64,000 nucleotides of DNA from Nesterenkonia lacusekhoensis (lineage in GTDB: Bacteria > Actinomycetota > Actinomycetes > Actinomycetales > Micrococcaceae), in assembly GCF_017876395.1 (NCBI RefSeq), contig NZ_JAGINX010000001.1:2294001-2358000 (forward strand). Reading direction: 5' to 3'. Of this stretch, positions 25,928 to 33,792 are shown piece by piece. The notes beneath the pieces are model-generated. The model worked only from the letters and a program-made list of their open reading frames with translations, had not been told where the DNA came from and ran no database searches. The position numbers and the translations under genes are program-made. Each line of letters opens with the position of its first letter. Within the stretch, counting starts at the first letter, position 1.

Positions 25928-27136
25928 CTAACGCCCGGTCTTCTTGGGCGCGAAGACCTTGGCGATGATCCGGGCAGTCAGGTTCAGCAGCATGACGATG
26001 AGGATGAGCACCAGAGCCGCCGCCCAAGCCCGCTGATGGGAGGGATCCGAGAAGTTCGGAGAGGTCGGGTTCTGGAACTGCCGGAAGATGTAGACCGGCA
26101 GGGCGGTCATCCACCCCTGCATCAGGTTCCAGTTGGTGCTGACCACGAAGCCGGCGGTGACCAGGATCGGCGCAGTCTCACCGATCACTCGGGCGATGGA
26201 CAGGGTGACACCTGCTGCGATGCCGGAGATCGCCGTCGGGATGACCACCTTCAGGATGGTCCGCCACTTGCGCACACCCAGTGCGTAGCTGGCCTCACGC
26301 AGTTCGTTGGGGACCACACGGAGCATCTCCTCCGTGGTCCGGACCACCACAGGGATCATCAGCACAGAGAGCGCGATGGCCGCGGTGATGCCCATCGTGG
26401 AGCGGCTGGGCAGCGGCAGCCCCATGGAGTTGCCCACGCTGAGGAACCAGGCCATCGCCGCACCGCCGAAGAGGCCTGCGACGATCGAGGGGATGCCGGT
26501 CATCACGTCCACGAAGAAGGTGATGGCCCGAGCCAGTGTGCCCCCGCGGGAGTACTCCACCAGGTAGATGGAGGTCAGCAGACCGATGGGCACCGAGATC
26601 AGCGTGGCGGCGATGGTGATCAGCAGCGAACCGATCAGAGCATGACGGATGCCGCCCAGCACGGGGGCGCCCTCCTCCTGGCTCTGCTGATCGATGCTGC
26701 CGTCGATGCCCTGCATGTCCGAGGCGAAGAAGCCGGGCTCCAGCAGGCCGGGCAGACCCACCGAGGTCACCGACCAGATCACTGAGACCAACGGCAGCAG
26801 AGCGATGATGAACGCGAGGTAGACCAGGTTGCGCCAGAAGCCGTCGGTGGCCTTGCGCCGGTTCACCCGCAGCCGGGTGACGATGTAGCTGATCACCACG
26901 TACAGCACTGCGGTGAAGATGAACCACAGGGCCAGATTGAACGTGATCAGGGAGCTCAGCGCCGCACCCAGGACAGCGGCGGCGGCCAGGACCACGAGTC
27001 CGATCCACCAGGGCATCGTGTTCTGGACCAGCGAGGCGGCGCGGCCTCGAGTGCGCTGCGGGTCACGCTGGCCGGCGGGGCCCGCCGGGCCCTCGACCGA
27101 GGCCGGCGTCGGGGTCTTGGGTTCTGTAGGACTCAT
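25928..27136 (-). CDS. pstA: Phosphate ABC transporter permease PstA
   Basis: 402 residues, longer than enteric PstA because of a ~45-residue Pro/Gly-rich cytoplasmic N-terminus ([20 protein letters not shown]) and two or three extra membrane segments typical of actinobacteria. The EAA loop is [22 protein letters not shown], and the gate region is [17 protein letters not shown]. The stop of pstC overlaps its start (shared base 27136), indicating coupling. It forms the channel with PstC. Confidence 0.95.
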   Translation of the reverse strand: MSPTEPKTPTPASVEGPAGPAGQRDPQRTRGRAASLVQNTMPWWIGLVVLAAAAVLGAALSSLITFNLALWFIFTAVLYVVISYIVTRLRVNRRKATDGFWRNLVYLAFIIALLPLVSVIWSVTSVGLPGLLEPGFFASDMQGIDGSIDQQSQEEGAPVLGGIRHALIGSLLITIAATLISVPIGLLTSIYLVEYSRGGTLARAITFFVDVMTGIPSIVAGLFGGAAMAWFLSVGNSMGLPLPSRSTMGITAAIALSVLMIPVVVRTTEEMLRVVPNELREASYALGVRKWRTILKVVIPTAISGIAAGVTLSIARVIGETAPILVTAGFVVSTNWNLMQGWMTALPVYIFRQFQNPTSPNFSDPSHQRAWAAALVLILIVMLLNLTARIIAKVFAPKKTGR

Positions 27137-28128
27137 CAGTTGGCTCCCGAGAATTCCTTATGCCGGCTGACGATCCACCGGGCCGTCATGTTCACGATCA
27201 GAGTGATGATGAAGAGCACCAGGCCGATGGCGATCAGCTGGGCCTGCCGTTCGGATCCGGGCGGGGCCTCCGGGAAGCCCAACGCGATCTCGGCGGGGAT
27301 GGTGCTGTTGCCGGAGGAGATCAGTGAGGCGGTGAGCAGACCCGGGGAGAGGACCAGGGCGACGGCCATGGTCTCGCCGAGCGCACGGCCCAGACCCAGC
27401 ATGATTCCGGAGATGATGCCGGCCCGCGCGAACGGGAACACCGACATCCTGATCATCTCCCAGCGGGTGGCGCCCAGTGCCAGGGCTGCCTCCTCATGGA
27501 GCTTGGGGGTCTGGATGAAGATCTCGCGGCAGACGGAGGTGATGATCGGCAGGATCATCACACCCAGCACCACACCTGCGGTCAGGATGGTGCGGCCTGT
27601 CTGTGAGGGGCTTCCGGCGAAGAGCGGGATGAACCCGAGGTTCTCGTGCAGCCAGCCGTAGACCGGCACCAGGGCCGGGCCCAGGAAGCTCATGCCCCAG
27701 GCGCCGTAGACCACCGACGGGATGGCGGCCAGCAGGTCGATCAGATAACCGATGGTCTTGCTCAGCCGCGGCGGGGCGAAGTGTGAGATGTAGAGCGCGA
27801 CACCGACGGCCACCGGGGTGGCCAGGATCAGTGCGATCAGCGAGGCGATGAGGGTGCCCACCACCAGCGGGTAGGCGTACTCGAGGAAGGCCCCGAGGAT
27901 GAGCCCCTCCTCATCCTGGTAGATCGCGCCAGTGGAGTTCACCGTCAGGAACAGCGCCACGAACGCCAAGGTGGCGAGGATGAGCACGCCGGCCAGCAGC
28001 GCCAGCGTGGAGAAGACGCGGTCGCCGAAGACTCCTCGGCTGTCGCCCTCGGCCAAGCTGTGCTTCTTCGCGGCGGCGGGCTCCGCCTGTGCGGCGGTCG
28101 GAGAGGGTGAGTCGCCAGGACTGCTCAC
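27136..28128 (-). CDS. pstC: Phosphate ABC transporter permease PstC
   Basis: About 330 residues if translation starts at GTG 28128 (VSSPGDSPSPTAAQ), which has AAGG eight bases upstream. A longer start at 28182 is also open. There are six main membrane segments, and the EAA loop is HEEAALALGATRWEMIRMSVFP. The PstC-typical AIPSVVYGAWGMSFLGP and GRALGETMAVALVLS are present. It follows pstS after about 155 bp that contain a hairpin overlapping the pstS stop codon. Confidence 0.95.
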   Translation of the reverse strand: MSSPGDSPSPTAAQAEPAAAKKHSLAEGDSRGVFGDRVFSTLALLAGVLILATLAFVALFLTVNSTGAIYQDEEGLILGAFLEYAYPLVVGTLIASLIALILATPVAVGVALYISHFAPPRLSKTIGYLIDLLAAIPSVVYGAWGMSFLGPALVPVYGWLHENLGFIPLFAGSPSQTGRTILTAGVVLGVMILPIITSVCREIFIQTPKLHEEAALALGATRWEMIRMSVFPFARAGIISGIMLGLGRALGETMAVALVLSPGLLTASLISSGNSTIPAEIALGFPEAPPGSERQAQLIAIGLVLFIITLIVNMTARWIVSRHKEFSGAN

Positions 28129-28258
28129 GGGGTCTGCCTTTCGAGATGCTTCATATGCAGTGTCGATGCTCCGGTGTCCCAAGGGAACAGGCGCCGGGGC
28201 GCGGGCGGAACGCTCAGCTCCGACATCCGCACCCCGACGCCATCATTCACACCGTGGA

Positions 28259-28285
28259 GATCGGCTGGAGATGCCCAGGCCGATC
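28259..28285 (-). terminator. Hairpin at the 3' end of pstS
   Basis: GATCGGC and GCCGATC form a 7-bp stem with a 13-nt loop overlapping the pstS stop. Such a structure could stabilise the pstS message or attenuate transcription into pstCAB, giving more binding protein than permease. That role is inferred. Confidence 0.45.
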
Positions 28286-29399
28286 ACTCAGCAGCAGAGA
28301 TCTCCGAGAGGGCCGAGAGGGCCTCCTCGCGCAGCTCCTCAGACATCGGAGCGTTGCCGGCCGCCTCCTCAGCAGTGCTCTGGCCGTCCTCAGAGACCAC
28401 GTACTCGCCGAAGGCCTGAGCCAGCTCGGCGGTCTCAGCATCCGAGTACTCGCTGCAGAAGATGTTGTAGGCGACCATCACGATCGGGTAGACACCCTCC
28501 TCCTGCGTCTCACGGTCCAGCTCCACCGACATGTTGTTGGGGGCCTGGCCCTCGACCTGCTCAGCGGTCTCCACAGCAGTGGAGGCAGCCTCCGGGGAGT
28601 ACTCCACGTACTCCTCGCCGACCCCGACGGCCACAGAGTTCAGGTCACCGATCTGGGAAGCGTCGGCGTAGGTGATGGCGCCGTCGGTCTGGGAGGTCAG
28701 GTCCACCACACCGGAGGTCTGCTGAGCGGACTCAGCAGAGAGCTCGGCCGGCCAGGTCTCGTGAGCCTCGTGCTCCCAGGTGTCAGCGGCGGCCTCGAGG
28801 TACTCGGTGAAGTTCTCGGTGGTGCCGGAGTCATCGGCGCGGTGGACCACCGTGATGGTGGTGTCCGGCAGGTCCACGCCCTCGTTCTGCTCGGCGATGG
28901 CCTCGTCATCCCACGAGGTGATCTCGCCGGCGAAGATGCTGGCCAGGGTGTCCGGGTCCAGGTTGATGGTCTCGTCCACGCCCTCGACGTTGTAGGCCAC
29001 CGCGATCGGGGAGATGTAGGAGGGGATGTGGAAGGCGCCGTCGGGTCCGCAGATCTCCTGGGAGGACTCCCACTCCTCGTCGTCCATGGCGGCGTCGGAG
29101 CCTGCCCAGTCGTACTCGCCGCCGAGGAAGCCCTCGCGGCCTGCGCCGGAGCCCACCGAGGCGTAGTTGACCTGTGCCTCCGGCGCCACGGAGGTGAACC
29201 CGTTGGTCCATGCGGTCATGGCAGCTTCCTGGGAGGAGGCGCCGCCGCCGGACAGAGTGCCCTGGACGTCGCTGGTCTCTGTATCGCCTCCGCCGTCACC
29301 GCCGTTGTCACCGGGGTTGTTGGCTTCGCCGCAGGCGACCAGGGCGAAGGATGCCACGGACAGAAGGGCCGCAGCGCGGCCGAAGCGTTCTACCTTCAC
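28284..29399 (-). CDS. pstS: Phosphate-binding lipoprotein PstS
   Basis: 371 residues. The signal peptide ends in lipobox FALVACG, followed by a Gly/Asp-rich linker (NNPGDNGGDGGGD). The phosphate-binding loops are visible: LSGGGASSQEAAMTAW, SVGSGAGREGFLGGEYDWAGSDAAM and HRADDSGTTENFTEYL. The mature protein is strongly acidic. It is the first gene of the pst operon, preceded by four GGTGAMC sites spaced in multiples of 11 bp (PHO box). It captures phosphate outside the membrane for PstCAB. Confidence 0.96.
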   Translation of the reverse strand: MKVERFGRAAALLSVASFALVACGEANNPGDNGGDGGGDTETSDVQGTLSGGGASSQEAAMTAWTNGFTSVAPEAQVNYASVGSGAGREGFLGGEYDWAGSDAAMDDEEWESSQEICGPDGAFHIPSYISPIAVAYNVEGVDETINLDPDTLASIFAGEITSWDDEAIAEQNEGVDLPDTTITVVHRADDSGTTENFTEYLEAAADTWEHEAHETWPAELSAESAQQTSGVVDLTSQTDGAITYADASQIGDLNSVAVGVGEEYVEYSPEAASTAVETAEQVEGQAPNNMSVELDRETQEEGVYPIVMVAYNIFCSEYSDAETAELAQAFGEYVVSEDGQSTAEEAAGNAPMSEELREEALSALSEISAAE

Positions 29400-29548
29400 G
29401 TTTGAACCTCTCTGAGGGTGCTGTGGCGCGGTTCCGCGCCATCATCTGAGTCATTCGGGCCAGCCGGGGAAGGCGACTGAGGCAGGGACATGGCTGCACG
29501 CAGAGCTGCACAGTACCCGGTTGGCCGAGTGTCACAGTAAGAACCTGA

Positions 29549-29610
29549 GGTGACCATCAATGCCGCTTAAGGTGACGCAGGCAGTACGCACAGGTGAACC
29601 CTTGGTGAAC
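29549..29610 (-). promoter_or_regulatory. PHO box (PhoP-binding direct repeats) upstream of pstS
   Basis: The heptamers GGTGACC (29549), GGTGACG (29571), GGTGAAC (29593) and GGTGAAC (29604) lie at offsets 0, 22, 44 and 55, all multiples of 11. Read toward pstS, the last two give GTTCACCAAGG then GTTCACC, the 11-bp direct-repeat unit known for actinobacterial PhoP. This predicts phosphate-starvation induction of pstSCAB. Nearby genes may share it. Confidence 0.75.
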
Positions 29611-29645
29611 GGCGTGGCACCGTGACTGACGTCTAAGCTGGGGCG

Positions 29646-30161
29646 ATGACTTCGGGAAGCTTCCACATCCGCCCCGCACGCACCGCTGATGTCACGCAGA
29701 TCGTCGAGATGACGCAGCCGCTGGTGGAGCGACGGGCGCTGGTGCCCAAGGAGACCGTCTCCTACTACGAGTCCATCCAGGAGTTCCTGGTGGCCGAGGT
29801 CGAGGGCACCGGTGAGATGGCGGGCTTCGGAGCCCTGCACGTGATGTGGGAGGACCTGGCAGAGGTGCGCACGCTGGCCTCCCACGACGACTGGCGGGGC
29901 CGCGGAGTCGGCTCTGCCCTGCTGCGGCGCCTGGTGGAGCGCGCCCGAGCCCTCGGCGTGCAGCGGGTGTTCTGCCTGACCTTCGAGGTGGAGTTCTTCA
30001 CCCGGCACGGCTTCGAAGTCATGGAGGATCAGAGCGCAGTGGACCCAGAGGTCTACGCCGAGCTGCTGCGCTCCCCCGACGAAGGTGTGGCGGAGTTCCT
30101 GGACCTGGCACGGGTCAAGCCGAACACTCTGGGCAATACGCGGATGATCCTGCACCTCTGA
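29646..30161 (+). CDS. argA: Amino-acid N-acetyltransferase (ArgA/NAGS-like GNAT)
   Basis: 171 residues, a single GNAT domain of the short-NAGS type. Features are FHIRPARTADVTQIVEMTQPLVERRALVPKE at the N-terminus, SIQEFLVAEVEG, the acetyl-CoA motif DWRGRGVGSALLRRLVERAR, VFCLTFEVEFFTRHGFEVME, and a C-terminal VKPNTLGNTRMILHL. The family would make N-acetylglutamate, the first step of arginine synthesis. It is divergent from pstS and stands alone. Functional assignment is by family resemblance. Confidence 0.82.
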   Translation: MTSGSFHIRPARTADVTQIVEMTQPLVERRALVPKETVSYYESIQEFLVAEVEGTGEMAGFGALHVMWEDLAEVRTLASHDDWRGRGVGSALLRRLVERARALGVQRVFCLTFEVEFFTRHGFEVMEDQSAVDPEVYAELLRSPDEGVAEFLDLARVKPNTLGNTRMILHL

Positions 30162-30202
30162 GCCGAGGCGGCGGGCCTGCTCCTGGCAGGCTCAGCGAGG
30201 GG

Positions 30203-31387
30203 TCAGTCCAGGGCTGGGAGGTGAGCGACGGCGTCGTCGTGGTCCAACCCAGTGGCCTCCAGCAGGTCGACCACCATGGTGCGCAGCAGCAGGACCACCG
30301 TCTCTCCCTCCAAGGTGTCCACGCTGAGCCGCGCGGGGTGGAGCCGCCGGGCCACCTGGGCGTAGGCGTCGCGGGCCACACTCATCCGAGGGCTGTCCCC
30401 GGAGCTGGTCTCCGACACGGTCCGGGAGAGCAGCAGCGTGCCCTCGGCCAACTCCTCGAAGACGGTGCCGAGCCGCTCCGCACCGTCGTCGCTCAGCCCC
30501 GTGTGATCCAGCATGCTGACCGTGCGGCGCGAGACCACCCGCATGCTGCGCACCGCCAGATCCAGCTGGGAGGCCACCCGATCCATCGAGCGGACATCGT
30601 GACGCTGATGGCGGGAAGCCAACGAATACCGTGTCAGTTCGCGCGCCGAACGCACCGACGTGGCCACGTCCTCGATCTGGCTCTGCAGCCCGCGGCAACG
30701 GATCAGCGCATGCCAGGCCTGCCGCGAATCGGTGGCGCGCACGGCGGCGCCGGTCTCGCGCAGGGCCTTGATCAGCTCCTCAGCCACCGACTTCAGCTCG
30801 CGGACCGGCTCGCGGCGCAGATCCTTCGGGGTGACCGCGCTGATGAGGATGGCCACCAGACCACCGATCACAGCGTCCATGCTGCGGATCAGCGGACCGC
30901 CGTCCGGGGCAGGCAGCAGCACCACCAGCATGGCCTGCAGGCCCATCTGCATGGTGAACGTGGCACCCGGATCCAGGATGCGGGCCAACATGATGGAGAA
31001 GAAGACGACGGCGAGCGCAGTCCCCAGACCGGTGCCGAAGAAGTAGAGCGTGGTGTCCCCGATGAGGATGCCCAGCGTGCAGCCCAGAGCGATCTCCACC
31101 GTGCGCCGCAGCTGGGGCTCCTTGGAGAAGCCCAGGGCGACCAGCGCAGCGACGGCGGCGAAGATGGGAGCCTCATGACCCAGGATCCGTTCGGCGAAGG
31201 CATAGGCGCCCACGCCGGCCACCGTCATCTGCAGTGCGGGAAGGATGGAGCGCCGGGCACGGACCAGCCCGGCCGACAGTCGATTGACCAGAAACCGGCG
31301 GCCCTCACGCAGGCGGGCGCCGACCCGGCCCACGGCGCGGCTGCGCCGAGAGCTGCTGCGGGCGGAGGTGTCGTCAGGTCCCATCAT
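30203..31387 (-). CDS. FUSC-family (aromatic acid exporter-like) membrane protein
   Basis: 394 residues. A basic N-terminus leads into six hydrophobic segments in the first half (LQMTVAGVGAYAFAERILG, IFAAVAALVALGFS, LGCTLGILIGDTTLYFF, TALAVVFFSIMLARIL). The second half is helical and cytoplasmic. The layout matches half of an FUSC/ArAE (DUF939-like) exporter. RTVEIALGCTLGILIGD is the typical family core. The TGA/ATG overlap at 31384-31387 couples it to the upstream acidic membrane protein. The substrate is unknown. Confidence 0.8.
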   Translation of the reverse strand: MMGPDDTSARSSSRRSRAVGRVGARLREGRRFLVNRLSAGLVRARRSILPALQMTVAGVGAYAFAERILGHEAPIFAAVAALVALGFSKEPQLRRTVEIALGCTLGILIGDTTLYFFGTGLGTALAVVFFSIMLARILDPGATFTMQMGLQAMLVVLLPAPDGGPLIRSMDAVIGGLVAILISAVTPKDLRREPVRELKSVAEELIKALRETGAAVRATDSRQAWHALIRCRGLQSQIEDVATSVRSARELTRYSLASRHQRHDVRSMDRVASQLDLAVRSMRVVSRRTVSMLDHTGLSDDGAERLGTVFEELAEGTLLLSRTVSETSSGDSPRMSVARDAYAQVARRLHPARLSVDTLEGETVVLLLRTMVVDLLEATGLDHDDAVAHLPALD

Positions 31388-32190
31388 GCCTCTGCCAAGG
31401 TGAACTCGTGGGGCTCGGAGGTGATCCCGCCCAGGCTGACGGTCAGCTCATAGGTGCCGGGCTCAAGGTCTGCCGGCTCGCCGCAGTCCGCGGCGGAGTC
31501 CGACCGCGGCCAGGTCAGGTGAGCCCGCTCCGTCTGACCGGGCTCGAAGTCCATCTCCAGGGAGGCGCCGTCGTTGTTCTGGGCTTCGGCGCCGTCTTGG
31601 GCTTCTTCATCTTGAGCTTCTTCGCCCTGGGCTTCTTCGTCTTGAGCTTCTTCGTCCTGAGCTTCTTCGTCCTGTGCGCCCGCGCCGCACTGGGCGGTGT
31701 TGAAGATCTCGCGGCCGTCGGAGGCCACCACGAAGGTCTGCTGCGCGGTGCCCACATCCAGCGTGCAGCCCTCACTGCCGGTGTTCTCGACCTCGAAGAT
31801 CAGCAGCGGCGCCTCGTCCGAGGCGTAGGAGTCGTCACCGGTGTCGGCGGTGAGCGTGACGTCATCGGGGGCGCAGCTGCCGTCCGGGCCCTGCTGCTCA
31901 GCGTCCTGGTCAGCGTCCTGCTGCGAATCTTGCTGCGCGTCCTGCTCGCCGGAGTCGGCGTCGCCGCTCTGGGCGGAGCCGCTCTGGGCGGAGCCGGCGT
32001 CGGCGTCGTCTCCGGACTCTGTCTGCTGGTCCAAGACGGCGTCCTGGGGCTCATCGTCGGTGAACAGGCCGACGATGCTGGAGATGAGCCACCAGAGACC
32101 CAGCAGAGCCAGAACCGCGAGGACGCCGACGGCGATCCGCCGGCGCCGGTACACCGCATCGGACTGCCTCCGAGACCCCTGAGAACTCAT
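31384..32190 (-). CDS. Membrane-anchored acidic protein with EAQDE repeats
   Basis: 268 residues. A basic N-terminus and one membrane segment (IAVGVLAVLALLGLWWLISSIVGLF) are followed by a very acidic extracytoplasmic linker (ESGDDADAGSAQSGSAQS and EQDAQQDSQQDADQDAEQQG). A beta-rich domain follows, with two cysteines near ENTGSEGCTLDVG and FNTAQCGAGA, then about six tandem EAQDE units, and a final WPRSDSAADCGEPADLEPGTYELTVSLGG. No family is recognised with confidence. The beta part resembles DUF4232-like domains. It is translationally coupled to the FUSC gene. Confidence 0.75.
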   Translation of the reverse strand: MSSQGSRRQSDAVYRRRRIAVGVLAVLALLGLWWLISSIVGLFTDDEPQDAVLDQQTESGDDADAGSAQSGSAQSGDADSGEQDAQQDSQQDADQDAEQQGPDGSCAPDDVTLTADTGDDSYASDEAPLLIFEVENTGSEGCTLDVGTAQQTFVVASDGREIFNTAQCGAGAQDEEAQDEEAQDEEAQGEEAQDEEAQDGAEAQNNDGASLEMDFEPGQTERAHLTWPRSDSAADCGEPADLEPGTYELTVSLGGITSEPHEFTLAEA

Positions 32191-32273
32191 AGGCCCAAGG
32201 ATATCGACTGCGACTGGACACCTGCTTCAGCCGAACCGCCCGCGCCGTCGGTGCTGGGGCGGGTGGGGGCCGG

Positions 32274-32356
32274 CGCTGACAGAAATTGTCCCCACCCTGT
32301 TCTCTTGTCCCCGCGAAACTTCCTGGGGATAAGAGAACACAGTGGGGACAATTGCG
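32274..32356 (+). repeat. 83-bp hairpin repeat, copy 1 (left of the AbiEi/DUF559-like gene)
   Basis: Reads CGCTGACAGAA, then arm ATTGTCCCCACCCTGTTCTC TTGTCCCC, a 12-nt loop GCGAAACTTCCT, and the complementary arm ending GTGGGGACAATTGCG. The stem is about 28 bp with few mismatches. It differs from the copy at 33688 at only about four positions. Confidence 0.88.
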
Positions 32357-32474
32357 ACCAGGCTGCGCGACTCGGCTCTGCGCCGCAGTGCACGTCGGCC
32401 GGTGCGGCGCACGGTTATCCACAGGTTCGGCCTGAGCCCCAGCAGAGCGCGCAGGTTTCCGTCAGGCTGAAGCG

Positions 32475-33566
32475 ATGAGCCGCACCAGGACCCCAGCCCC
32501 CTTCGAGTTCCTCGTGGCCGAGCGCCGGCACGACGGCACCCACTCCTCCACCAGGCTCTCCCGGGCCGTCAACCGAGGCGAGCTGCTGCGGATCGAGCGA
32601 GGCATCTACCTGCCGCGGGACACCTGGACCGCGGCGGCGCGCTGGCAGCAGTACCTGATGGCACTGACCGCCCATGCCACGGCTCGTCCCGGCGACGTCT
32701 TCGCCGCGGAGTCGGCCCTGGCAGCACACGGCCTGCCGCTTCTGCAGGTCCCGCGCTCGATCTCCGTCTTCTGCCGCACACGGAACCGCGCCGGGACACG
32801 CCGCCCCGCCCTCTCGACGGGACGAGCCGCTCCCCTACCCCGGGACCAGCTGCCGTTCCCGCTCAGACGCGTCGAACCGCCCCCGGCACGCGGACAGCGA
32901 CGGGATGCCCACCGGGCCGCACTGCGCAGCGGAGAAGAGCAGATCCCACGCACGGCACTGGCCCAAGGACCGAAGGAATGGCTCCCGACGCCGCCCGCAG
33001 GACTCCAGGTGCACCCCCTCCCCCACGCTGTGCTCACCTATGTTCCGCAGATGTCTGCGGCCGACGGGGTGGCCGTCCTCGACGCCGCCCGGCACGGGCA
33101 AGGGCCGCTCAGCGGGCAGGCACTCACCACGGAGGACGTCAAGGCCCACGAGCATCTGCTGCACAGCCGGCGGAGGCAGCGCGCATTCGAGCATCTGTGG
33201 CAGCTCAGCGACCCGGCCGCAGAGTCTCCCGGGGAGTCATGGTCGCGCGTGATCTTCCATGAGTGGGGCCTGCAGGCCCCGCAGCTGCAGAAGGAGTTCC
33301 AGCTGCCCGACGGCGGAACGGCCCGGGTCGACTTCTGGTGGGAAGGCGTTGCGGTGGTCGGCGAATTCGACGGACTCGTCAAATACCGCAGCGACTCCGG
33401 GCCCACCGGCGAAGCCGCCGAAGACGTGGTGGTGCGGGAGAAGGTCCGGGAGGACCGGCTGCGCGCCCTGGGCGTGATCGTCATCCGGTGGACATGGGCC
33501 GATCTCGCCCACCCGCAGCGGCTGATCCGGCGCCTGCGCCGCGCGGGGGTGCCGCTCGCGAGCTGA
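32475..33566 (+). CDS. AbiEi-like/DUF559-type protein (winged helix plus nuclease-like C-terminus)
   Basis: 363 residues. The first ~100 look like the AbiEi/type IV antitoxin domain of actinobacteria (STRLSRAVNRGELLRIERGIY and DVFAAESALAAHGLPLLQVP). The last ~110 look like a DUF559/Vsr-type nuclease: ESWSRVIFHEWGLQAPQLQKEF, ARVDFWWEGVAVVGEFDGLVKY with a D-(x)n-E-x-D-x4-K pattern, and EDRLRALGVIVIRWTWADL. No AbiEii-like toxin gene is next to it. The gene lies between two direct copies of an 83-bp hairpin. A defence or mobile role is possible but unproven. Confidence 0.78.
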   Translation: MSRTRTPAPFEFLVAERRHDGTHSSTRLSRAVNRGELLRIERGIYLPRDTWTAAARWQQYLMALTAHATARPGDVFAAESALAAHGLPLLQVPRSISVFCRTRNRAGTRRPALSTGRAAPLPRDQLPFPLRRVEPPPARGQRRDAHRAALRSGEEQIPRTALAQGPKEWLPTPPAGLQVHPLPHAVLTYVPQMSAADGVAVLDAARHGQGPLSGQALTTEDVKAHEHLLHSRRRQRAFEHLWQLSDPAAESPGESWSRVIFHEWGLQAPQLQKEFQLPDGGTARVDFWWEGVAVVGEFDGLVKYRSDSGPTGEAAEDVVVREKVREDRLRALGVIVIRWTWADLAHPQRLIRRLRRAGVPLAS

Positions 33567-33687
33567 CGCGGAGAGCGAGGGCCGCTCGCGCGCTGACGCC
33601 GGGCTGCGTGAGAGCAGTACAGGGCGGCGTCGGCGCTGAACGTGGGCGGTACAGTGCGGCGTCGGCGTCGGGACTGGTCTTGGCCGC

Positions 33688-33770
33688 CGCTGACAGAAAT
33701 TGTCCCCACCCTGTTCTCTTATCCCCGCGAAACTTCCTGGGGATAAGAGAACAGAGTGGGGACGGTTGCG
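33688..33770 (+). repeat. 83-bp hairpin repeat, copy 2 (right of the AbiEi/DUF559-like gene)
   Basis: Same orientation as copy 1 and 1414 bp away. Arms ATTGTCCCCACCCTGTTCTC TTATCCCC and GGGGATAAGAGAACAGAGTG GGGAC surround loop GCGAAACTTCCT. Both copies share CGCTGACAGAA before the stem. Just upstream (33552-33680) are short GC-rich direct repeats (GCCGCTCGCG and GCGGCGTCGGCG). Confidence 0.88.
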
Positions 33771-33792
33771 GCGCGGGGCAGGTCGGGTCCGG

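Noticed and set aside
32475-33566. A complete type IV toxin-antitoxin system
   Set aside because: No nucleotidyltransferase (AbiEii) gene adjoins. The next gene is an NCS1 permease on the other strand.
33552-33680. A CRISPR-like array in the GC-rich direct repeats after the AbiEi-like gene
   Set aside because: The repeats are short, imperfect and irregularly spaced, and no cas gene is present.
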